From Acidimicrobiaceae bacterium UBA7830 (GTDB taxonomy: Bacteria; Actinomycetota; Acidimicrobiia; Acidimicrobiales; Ilumatobacteraceae), in assembly GCA_002501485.1 (NCBI GenBank), contig DLTS01000095.1, positions 1-10,858 of the forward strand: 10,858 bases of DNA. The letters are read 5' to 3'. The position numbers and the translations under genes were made by a program. The notes under the pieces are model-generated. The model saw only the letters and a program-made list of their open reading frames with translations, was not told the origin of the DNA and ran no database searches. Below are positions 5,541-10,858 of this stretch, piece after piece. Within the stretch, counting starts at the first letter, position 1. The number at the start of each line of letters is the position of its first letter.

Positions 5541-8179
5541 AAGCTTGTCGCAGCCGCCTGGGCAATTTCGAGAGCTTCATCGATTGCAGCAATGTTTTTT
5601 CCGCCGGCCGTTGCGACGTCGCCTTTACCGCCACCGCCACCACCCGCAGCTTTCGCAGCATCTTTGATGAGAGCAGATGCTTCGATATCTTCATCGGACA
5701 TCACGGCAGACGCGAGCCCTACCCCGCCGGTATTCGTCTCGCCGATAAGAACGCACCGACGCACACCCTCACCTTGACGGACGGCAATCGCTAATTCACG
5801 AAGGTCTCCAGATGCAAGACCGTCAACTCGCGCAACGACAATACCGTCGGCGGCAGTGGCGATGAGTTCTGAAGCGCGCCCAACAGCGATCTGAAGCTGC
5901 ATTACTTTCAATTCGTCTTGTAGTGACTTGATCTCGTCGAGGCGTCGCTGCACGCCCTCAACCACATCACTTGTCGTTGAACCAACAAGTCCGGCGACGG
6001 CGGAGAGCGTCGCCTCGTCACGCTGCAACAACGCAACACTTGACGCCCCGGTGATTGCCTCAATGCGACGCAAGTTCGACCCGATCGATGATTCGCCAAC
6101 AATTTTGATGGTGCCGATGTCACCAGTTGCGCGGACGTGAGTGCCTCCACAAAGTTCGGTCGACTTTCCGGCTTCGAGCACTCGAACAATCTCGCCGTAC
6201 TTGTCGCCAAAAAATGCGATCGCTCCGAGCGACTCCGCTTCATCTTTCGTTGTTTCAAACGCTCGGACAGGCGAATTCTCAAGCGTCTCGATGTTGGCAA
6301 GTCGTTCGATCTCAGCGATTTCCTCGTCGGAGACTGCTGCGTAGTGTGAAAAGTCAAACCTCAGACGATCGGGGCCAACGTGTGAGCCCGCCTGCTTCAC
6401 GTGATCACCGAGCACATGTCGAAGTGCCCAGTGGAGCAGATGGGTTCCGGTGTGATTTCGTCGAATTGCTGAGCGACGCCCAACATCGATGGTCGCTGTG
6501 ACTTTGGCACCCACTTCGAATGATCCCGAGGTGACCCTGGCGAGATGTCGGCGCAGATTCGGCAAAGCAAACGTCGTGTCAAGAACTTCAGCACTGCCCA
6601 CCAGACCAGTGATGGTTCCGGTGTCGCCGATCTGGCCACCAGCCTCGGCATAAAAGGGGGTTCGGTCGAGGAAGAGTTCAACAGCCTCATCGCCATTTTC
6701 GTCAACGGTTGGAATTACTGCGACAACACGGGACTCACTGACATCGTCGGTGTATCCAACGAACTCGGTGACCCCGAACTGATCGAGTAATTCGCGGTAC
6801 AGGTCGACATGGCTCTCGTCGGCAGTTCCGTCACGACGAGCTGCCTTTGCTCGCTCGCGCTGTGCCTTCATCTCGACTTCGAACCTTTCGAGGTCAACGT
6901 CGATCGACCGTTCAGCAGCGATTTCTTCGGTGAGTTCGAGCGGGAAGCCGTAGGTGTCATGCAATAAGAACGCAGTCGAACCCGACAGTTGCTCACCCCG
7001 GTCGAGTTCACCATCAAGGATGCCAAGACCGGTCTTGAGGGTGTGCCGGAATCGCTCTTCCTCTTTCTCCATCACGCCTTCAATAAAGTCACGGTTCTTC
7101 ACGGCGTCTGGGTATGCGGTGCCCATCACATCGACCGCCGATGATACGAGGGTCGGCATCACAAGACGATCGGTACCGAGCATGAACGCATAACGAACCG
7201 CTCGCCGAAGAATTCGACGCAGAACGTAACCACGACCCTCATTCGACGGGAACACTCCGTCGCTTACCAGCATCGTCGCTGAACGTGCATGTTCAGCCAG
7301 GACACGCATAGCAAATGAATCACGATCGTCGTAATCGCCCGGCCGGTAGGTCTTTCCGGTCAATGAGCATGCCGTGTCGAGCAGCGGCTGCATGAGATCG
7401 GTCTCCCACACCGAGTCGACACCTTGTAACAATGCAAGAATTCGTTCGAGACCTGCACCAGTGTCAACCGATGGTTTCGGCAACAGAACCCGTGACCCAT
7501 CAGCTGACTGGTCATACTGCATGAAGACAAGGTTCCAAAACTCCATGAAACGGTCACCGGCAGGGTCATGCAAAGGTCCGCCATCAGGACCAAACGAGGA
7601 ACCTCGGTCGATGTGAATCTCACTACATGGTCCGCATGGTCCGGTATCGCCCATCTGCCAAAAGTTGTCTTTGTCGCCGAGACGCTGGATGCGATCCATC
7701 GGCACACCAACCCCCTCATGCCATAGGGCTTCGGCTTCGTCATCTGATTCGTGAACGGTGATCCAGAGACGATCTCCATCAAAACCCCAGCGATCAGTAA
7801 CGAGCTCCCAACTCCAAGGAATGATTTCTTCTTTGAAGTAGTCGCCGAACGAGAAGTTGCCAAGCATCTCAAAGAACACGAGGTGGCGCTTTGTTCGACC
7901 GACATCGTCGAGGTCGTTGTGCTTACCACCTGCTCGGGCGCACTTCTGGGAACTCGCCGCTCGAAGATAGGGGGGTGATTCGTCACCAACGAAGAAGGGC
8001 TTAAACGGCACCATTCCTGCAACGGTGAACATCACCGAAGGGTCGTGCGGAATGAGACTCGCCGAAGGCACCACGGTGTGATCTTTCTCTGCAAAAAAGT
8101 CAAGGAATGATTGCCGCAGGGCATCAGCCGACATAGGTGAACCCGAGGACAAGCCGGACTGATGATGTGCACTACTCAT
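5537..8179 (-). CDS. alaS: Alanine--tRNA ligase
   Basis: Charges tRNA-Ala with alanine in the cytosol and edits mischarged Ser/Gly. The 880 residues show the class II catalytic core (FTVAGMVPFKPFFVG at 51-65, RTKRHLVFFEMLGNFSFGDY at 95-114, DTGPCGPCSEIHID at 178-191), the tRNA-binding RRILRRAVRYAF (321-332), the editing site with NHTGTH (575-580, His576 and His580) and CGGTH (677-681, Cys677 and His681), and the C-terminal C-Ala domain with a six-glycine run at 846-851. First gene of the minus-strand operon. The start is open to question: ATG 8179 has AGGA 11 bases upstream, but its first 15 residues are Ser/His/Gly-rich and unlike the family, whereas ATG 8134 starts at the usual family position (MSADALRQSF) without a clear ribosome binding site. 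Confidence 0.97.
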   Translation of the reverse strand: MSSAHHQSGLSSGSPMSADALRQSFLDFFAEKDHTVVPSASLIPHDPSVMFTVAGMVPFKPFFVGDESPPYLRAASSQKCARAGGKHNDLDDVGRTKRHLVFFEMLGNFSFGDYFKEEIIPWSWELVTDRWGFDGDRLWITVHESDDEAEALWHEGVGVPMDRIQRLGDKDNFWQMGDTGPCGPCSEIHIDRGSSFGPDGGPLHDPAGDRFMEFWNLVFMQYDQSADGSRVLLPKPSVDTGAGLERILALLQGVDSVWETDLMQPLLDTACSLTGKTYRPGDYDDRDSFAMRVLAEHARSATMLVSDGVFPSNEGRGYVLRRILRRAVRYAFMLGTDRLVMPTLVSSAVDVMGTAYPDAVKNRDFIEGVMEKEEERFRHTLKTGLGILDGELDRGEQLSGSTAFLLHDTYGFPLELTEEIAAERSIDVDLERFEVEMKAQRERAKAARRDGTADESHVDLYRELLDQFGVTEFVGYTDDVSESRVVAVIPTVDENGDEAVELFLDRTPFYAEAGGQIGDTGTITGLVGSAEVLDTTFALPNLRRHLARVTSGSFEVGAKVTATIDVGRRSAIRRNHTGTHLLHWALRHVLGDHVKQAGSHVGPDRLRFDFSHYAAVSDEEIAEIERLANIETLENSPVRAFETTKDEAESLGAIAFFGDKYGEIVRVLEAGKSTELCGGTHVRATGDIGTIKIVGESSIGSNLRRIEAITGASSVALLQRDEATLSAVAGLVGSTTSDVVEGVQRRLDEIKSLQDELKVMQLQIAVGRASELIATAADGIVVARVDGLASGDLRELAIAVRQGEGVRRCVLIGETNTGGVGLASAVMSDEDIEASALIKDAAKAAGGGGGGKGDVATAGGKNIAAIDEALEIAQAAATSL

Positions 8180-8193
8180 ACGGCTGTAGATCC

Positions 8194-8207
8194 TACCGAG
8201 GCCGGTA
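8194..8207. promoter_or_regulatory. Small inverted repeat between alaS and the divergent gene
   Basis: TACCG and CGGTA surround a four-base centre, giving a 14-base dyad. It overlaps the GAGG (8198-8201) that would serve the plus-strand gene and touches the AGGA (8191-8194) that would serve alaS. It may be an operator, an RNA hairpin or chance: a 5-base arm pair is not rare. No convincing -35/-10 pair was found for either gene in the roughly 30-base gap, so the promoters probably extend into the opposite coding region. Confidence 0.2.
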
Positions 8208-8209
8208 CG

Positions 8210-9016
8210 GTGGTGCCTGTGGCAAAGAGAGGTTCGTCAGGAAAGTCATCGGGCTCGGCCGCCGAGAAGCGGAAGGCCGCAAGCGATGTCCACGAATGGA
8301 TTTCGTTCACAGACCCAACCGAAGATCGAACCTGGACATTCGACGCAACCTATTTGATGTCAAACCACCGCTGCATTTTCAGTGAAGGCTGTCAAGGAGT
8401 GCTTGACGCTGATGCAACCGACATGATGCAAGGCTGTTGCAGCTACGGTGCCCACTTTGTTGATGACGACGATGTCCAAACCGTCGTGAAGGCCTTCATC
8501 AACGTCAAGCCCCGACACATGCAGTTCTACGACACCGCAGTGGCGAAGGGTTTTCTTGATTCAGGCGAACCTGGCAGCGATGGAAACCCGGTCACGACCA
8601 CACGACTTGTCGACGATGCTTGCGTCTTTTTGAACCGGCCGGGCTTCGAGGGCGGCCCTGGCTGCGCGCTTCACATTGCGGCTCTCGAGACGGGTGCCCG
8701 ACCGCTCGACTGGAAACCAAATGTCTGCTGGCAGGTTCCGATGCGACTCGAGCATGCAACCGACGAAACTGGGCATGTCGTTTCTCAACTTCGCGAGTGG
8801 AAACGCCGAGACTGGGGAGATGGTGGCGCTGAATTTCACTGGTGGTGCACCGAAGCACCAGAGGCATTCTCGGCGAAGGAACCGGTCTACCAGTCGCTTC
8901 GCGACGAGATCGTCGAACTCATCGGCGAAGACATCTACAGGCTCCTCGTCGACGAACTAGAGCGACCGAAGTGGACTCCACTACCTCACCCTGTGACGCG
9001 AGCGGCGCAGCGCTAA
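8210..9016 (+). CDS. Eight-cysteine protein, YkgJ/DUF3109-like putative metal-chelating
   Basis: I do not know a characterised homologue. From GTG 8210 the protein has 268 residues: a Lys/Ser/Ala/Gly-rich, probably disordered head (about 1-25), then a core with exactly eight cysteines at 55, 61, 76, 77, 138, 152, 173 and 213. The order CxxxxxC, then a Cys-Cys pair (GCCSYGAHF), then CVFLNRPG, GCALHIAAL and a Pro/Cys segment (KPNVCWQVP), resembles the YkgJ/DUF3109 family of presumed zinc- or iron-binding proteins. That link is my reading of spacing, not a database match. No signal peptide or membrane segment, so cytosolic. The frame stays open to ATG 8162 (GAGGA 12 bases upstream); GTG 8210 is preferred because GAGG is eight bases upstream and it avoids head-on overlap with alaS. 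It ends nine bases from the convergent small gene. Confidence 0.8.
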   Translation: MVPVAKRGSSGKSSGSAAEKRKAASDVHEWISFTDPTEDRTWTFDATYLMSNHRCIFSEGCQGVLDADATDMMQGCCSYGAHFVDDDDVQTVVKAFINVKPRHMQFYDTAVAKGFLDSGEPGSDGNPVTTTRLVDDACVFLNRPGFEGGPGCALHIAALETGARPLDWKPNVCWQVPMRLEHATDETGHVVSQLREWKRRDWGDGGAEFHWWCTEAPEAFSAKEPVYQSLRDEIVELIGEDIYRLLVDELERPKWTPLPHPVTRAAQR

Positions 9017-9025
9017 CGGACGACG

Positions 9026-9208
9026 TCAGTACTCTTCGTCTTCATCGTCGTCAAACGTGACGCCATATTTCTCAGCGAGCGCTGCATACTCGTCATCCTC
9101 ATCAGAGTCGGAACGAGTGCGGTCACCAAAACCCAGATCAAAGGCTCCAGGGCCAGCCTGCTTCAATTTTCGCGCTTCTTCAAAGCGACGATGTCGACCC
9201 TTCTTCAC
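9026..9208 (-). CDS. Small basic/acidic protein, DUF3073-like
   Basis: A 60-residue protein with a strongly basic head (MKKGRHRRFEEARKLKQAG, 1-19) and an acidic tail (DSDEDDEY at 34-41; FDDDEDEEY at 52-60). This charge layout and the Ala-Arg-x-Leu-Lys element followed by a short Pro/Asp segment recall DUF3073, a family of small actinobacterial proteins of unknown function, but the resemblance is partial and from memory. No membrane segment, cysteines or known catalytic motif. The gene is supported by a GTG start with GGGAG seven bases upstream (9216-9220) and by the protein's coherent composition. It lies 59 bases after rnd on the same strand, so it may be the last gene of that transcript or have its own promoter. 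Function unknown; nucleic-acid or ribosome contact through the basic part is a guess. Confidence 0.75.
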   Translation of the reverse strand: MKKGRHRRFEEARKLKQAGPGAFDLGFGDRTRSDSDEDDEYAALAEKYGVTFDDDEDEEY

Positions 9209-9215
9209 AGTAGGG

Positions 9216-9220
9216 CTCCC
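9216..9220 (-). promoter_or_regulatory. Ribosome binding site of the 60-residue protein gene
   Basis: GGGAG on the minus strand, seven bases before the GTG at 9208. It is the main evidence that this short frame is translated and that GTG is its start. Confidence 0.65.
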
Positions 9221-9235
9221 AAGTCAGTCGTGATA

Positions 9236-9263
9236 CGGATACGAGCAGGGCGAACCGCTGCAA
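9236..9263 (-). promoter_or_regulatory. Weak promoter candidate ahead of the 60-residue protein gene
   Basis: TTGCAG (9258-9263) and TATCCG (9236-9241) are separated by 16 bases on the minus strand, and the second box is 27 bases from the GTG start. The -35 box is acceptable, the -10 box is poor. It would let the small gene be transcribed apart from rnd. The rest of this 59-base gap holds only the ribosome binding site; no terminator hairpin with a T-run is visible. Confidence 0.22.
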
Positions 9264-9267
9264 GTCT

Positions 9268-10455
9268 CTACTGTACCTGATCGGAGCGCAAGAGACGTAG
9301 ACCAGCTGGACGAGAATGCTCCGACGGAACAAACGTCAGGGAGGCCATTCCAGTCACAAGTGCACGAATGTCGTCGCCGAGCAATTCGGCTCTCCACCCT
9401 GACGCCAACCTTGTGTTCGGATCCCCCGACAACAGCGAAATGAGATCGGCACGGGTTGCGAGCATCGCCGTGTCAACACCCTCTGTTTTTGCGACCTGCG
9501 ACACCCACGCCGAAATCAGGGTTACAGCAGGTCTGAGATCACGCTCGATGTCATCGCCACCTGTCGGCACCTCCGGTGGCGGACCCGATAGGCCGTCTTG
9601 AACCGCCGCCAAGATTTCTGATGCGACAGCTCCCCGCTGCACTCGACCATCAACGCCACGAGCCTGCAACAACTCAGTCTCATTTTTTGGCTGACGCTGG
9701 GCGATACCAAGAATTGCGAGATCAGGAAGCACCTGACGCACCGGCAGATCAAGTTTCATCGCTCGACGTTCGCGCCACTCAGCAACCGCCTGAGCAACAC
9801 CGCGCCCCCTGCCTTTCAATCCACGAGCGTCCTTGAGGCGTAACCACGCATCCTGCGGCTGCACTGGAGATTGACCTTTTTGACGAAGCTCATCACAGGC
9901 CTCGAGCACCCACTCGGCACGCCCGGCCGCCTCCAACTTGGCCATCAACCGGCTCTGAATCTCGACGAGATACGCCACATCAATTGCGGCATACCGTTGC
10001 TGTGCGTCGGTCAACGGTCGACGGAACCAGTCAGTGAGTCGATCACCTTTAGCAAGGGAGATTTTGAGTTCTGAATTCGTGAGCGACGCAAGTGATGGCG
10101 TGCCGTATCCAACAAACCCGCCCGCAATCTGAGTGTCAAACAGCTTTTTTGGAATTGCACCCACCGCGTGAGTGAGAACATCGAGGTCTTGTTGCGCGGC
10201 ATGAAAAACCGCTTCCACATCAGATTCGAACAACTGGTGCAAGGGTGCGACATCAACCGACGTCGGGTCAACGAGCACGATGTTGTCGTCTCCCCAGCCC
10301 AACTGAACGAGTGCTAGCGCTGGGAAGTACGTGCGCTCACGATGGAACTCGGTGTCGATTGCGTATCGGTCGCAGGTGAGCAACTCGTCGACGATGCGCT
10401 GAAACGACGATGTCGAATCAACCCAGGTGAACTCGACATCGGGTCCGTTGCTCAC
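9268..10455 (-). CDS. rnd: Ribonuclease D (3'-5' exoribonuclease, DEDDy type, HRDC)
   Basis: A 395-residue 3'-5' exoribonuclease of the RNase D family, which trims tRNA and other stable RNA 3' ends. The DEDDy active site is complete: Asp34 and Glu36 in IDTEFHRERTYFP (33-45), Asp90 in AAQQDLDVL (86-94), and Tyr155/Asp159 in RYAAIDVAYL (154-163). An HRDC domain follows (about 202-268, from DAWLRLKDARGLKGRG), and the C-terminal part (about 305-385, including SGWRAELLGDD) looks like the second HRDC-like domain known from RNase D. The GTG start overlaps the TGA of the rhodanese gene by four bases (GTGA, 10452-10455), with a GGCGG about ten bases upstream. Family assignment is firm; the RNA substrates here are not known. 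Confidence 0.95.
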   Translation of the reverse strand: MSNGPDVEFTWVDSTSSFQRIVDELLTCDRYAIDTEFHRERTYFPALALVQLGWGDDNIVLVDPTSVDVAPLHQLFESDVEAVFHAAQQDLDVLTHAVGAIPKKLFDTQIAGGFVGYGTPSLASLTNSELKISLAKGDRLTDWFRRPLTDAQQRYAAIDVAYLVEIQSRLMAKLEAAGRAEWVLEACDELRQKGQSPVQPQDAWLRLKDARGLKGRGRGVAQAVAEWRERRAMKLDLPVRQVLPDLAILGIAQRQPKNETELLQARGVDGRVQRGAVASEILAAVQDGLSGPPPEVPTGGDDIERDLRPAVTLISAWVSQVAKTEGVDTAMLATRADLISLLSGDPNTRLASGWRAELLGDDIRALVTGMASLTFVPSEHSRPAGLRLLRSDQVQ

Positions 10456-10760
10456 TGCTCGAATTCCGCCTCAAACCCCTCGTGGAGCCATGACATCATT
10501 CCGCCGCTCACATTGGTCGCCTCGATACCTTCCGATGCCATCAGCTCACACGCCATTGCACTGCGCCCACCTGACTTACAAATGACATACACGGGCCCCG
10601 CGCCGACCGAGGCGATACTCGTCGGCAAGGTTGACAGCGGCATGAGCTCAGCGCCGGAGATATGGGCCTCGGCGTACTCATCTGCCTCACGCACATCGAT
10701 AAGTCGAGCACCCTGAGCGAGCACCTCACGCAATTCGGCGGTTGAAATTTCAGCATTCAT
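10452..10760 (-). CDS. Single-domain rhodanese-like sulfurtransferase
   Basis: A 102-residue rhodanese-homology domain protein, similar in size to GlpE/PspE. The domain's usual elements are present: LIDVREADEYAEAHISGA (20-37), the active-site loop CKSGGRS (61-67) with Cys61 as the persulfide-forming residue, and the closing NVSGGMMSWLHEG. Such proteins transfer sulfane sulfur from thiosulfate or a persulfide to an acceptor; the six-residue active loop fits sulfurtransferases rather than Cdc25-like phosphatases. No signal peptide, so cytosolic. The gene is translationally linked to rnd through GTGA. The ATG at 10760 has no clear Shine-Dalgarno. If the gene whose end lies upstream is MobA-like, a role in molybdopterin or thiolation chemistry would be conceivable, but that is inference. 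Confidence 0.93.
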   Translation of the reverse strand: MNAEISTAELREVLAQGARLIDVREADEYAEAHISGAELMPLSTLPTSIASVGAGPVYVICKSGGRSAMACELMASEGIEATNVSGGMMSWLHEGFEAEFEQ

Positions 10761-10768
10761 CGATCGGA

Positions 10769-10774
10769 AGGCTA
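10769..10774 (-). promoter_or_regulatory. Possible -10 box for a leaderless rhodanese-rnd transcript
   Basis: TAGCCT (pattern TAnnnT) stands eight bases before the rhodanese ATG, which lacks a Shine-Dalgarno. That spacing suits a transcript that begins at the ATG itself, a common arrangement in actinobacteria. No matching -35 box is seen, so the evidence is weak. Confidence 0.22.
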
Positions 10775-10793
10775 GCGAGAACAGTTTTGAGAG

Positions 10794-10858
10794 TTACCGC
10801 TGAGTGCGAGACCGGCGCCAACATTCAAGATCCTTTGGAGTATTCAGATTCGACATCG
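10794..10858 (-). CDS. C-terminal end of an upstream gene, possibly MobA-like
   Basis: One minus-strand frame is open from the window edge to a TAA at 10794-10796; the other two close early. The visible end reads MSNLNTPKDLECWRRSRTQR. The Asn-x-Asn-Thr-Pro-x-Asp-Leu element is typical of the C-terminus of nucleotidyltransferases such as molybdenum cofactor guanylyltransferase MobA (often N/D-x-N/D-T-P-E-D-L). The start of this gene is outside, and only about 20 residues are visible, so the family call is tentative and even coding status is not proven (the ATG at 10856 could be internal). The stop lies 33 bases ahead of the rhodanese ATG on the same strand. Confidence 0.4.
   Translation of the reverse strand, partial: MSNLNTPKDLECWRRSRTQR

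Noticed and set aside
5626..5646. Triplet-like repeat of CCG/CCA units
   Set aside because: It encodes the six-glycine run of the AlaRS C-Ala domain, a normal family feature, and is not an independent repeat element.
6437..6460. HTGTH instead of the E. coli-type HSATH in the AlaRS editing site
   Set aside because: Both metal-binding histidines are kept, and the Gly variant is common in actinobacterial enzymes, so it is not a sign of lost editing.
7360..8022. Open frame of 220 codons on the minus strand, out of frame with alaS
   Set aside because: It lies wholly within alaS, whose own frame gives a full-length conserved enzyme, and its translation shows no recognisable domain. It is a shadow frame.
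8111..8139. TTGCCG and TAGGTG, 17 bases apart, as a plus-strand promoter for the eight-cysteine gene
   Set aside because: Spacing is right but the second box lacks the final T and fits poorly; it lies within the alaS coding region, so chance is likely.
8990..9030. Terminator between the convergent genes ending at 9016 and 9026
   Set aside because: Only a 5-base TGACG/CGTCA pair with a long loop and no T-run is present; I see no credible bidirectional terminator.

Overview
The window is a compact, almost fully coding stretch of an actinobacterial chromosome. The gene order alaS-ruvX-mltG-aroE-aroC-aroB-aroQ is the classical actinobacterial arrangement (Mycobacterium tuberculosis has the same genes in this order around Rv2555c-Rv2537c, with extra genes between them). 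The moderate GC content, frequent GTG starts and actinobacterial features of the proteins (HTGTH editing motif in AlaRS, RNase D with a long C-terminal half) fit this. I infer a member of Acidimicrobiia or a related deep, possibly aquatic, actinobacterial lineage; the sequence alone does not prove this.

Region 1 (1-8179, minus strand, read right to left) looks like one operon: alaS, ruvX, mltG, aroE, aroC, aroB, a GNAT acetyltransferase gene and aroQ (truncated by the window edge). Every junction overlaps or is separated by 9 bases or fewer, with repeated GTGA, TTGA and TAATG stop/start overlaps, so translational coupling along the mRNA is likely. It combines alanyl-tRNA synthesis, an RNase H-fold nuclease (RuvX), septal/glycan-terminating transglycosylase MltG, and four shikimate-pathway enzymes (AroQ, AroB, AroE, AroC). 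The usual aroK (shikimate kinase) between aroC and aroB is absent; a GNAT gene sits between aroB and aroQ instead.

Region 2 (8180-9016) is a single plus-strand gene, head to head with alaS, for an eight-cysteine protein that resembles the YkgJ/DUF3109 metal-chelating family. Only about 30 bases separate the two most likely starts, and a small inverted repeat lies there.

Region 3 (9026-10858, minus strand) holds a 60-residue basic-head/acidic-tail protein, RNase D, a single-domain rhodanese whose stop codon overlaps the rnd start, and the last codons of a further gene that may be MobA-like. The plus-strand gene and the small gene converge with 9 bases between them.

No RNA genes, insertion sequences, CRISPR arrays, prophage genes or long repeats are visible, and there is no gene-free stretch over 100 bases. 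Most of the window is ordinary core genome; the points worth following are the missing aroK, the embedded acetyltransferase, the shared alaS/eight-cysteine gene 5' region, and the two poorly characterised proteins.
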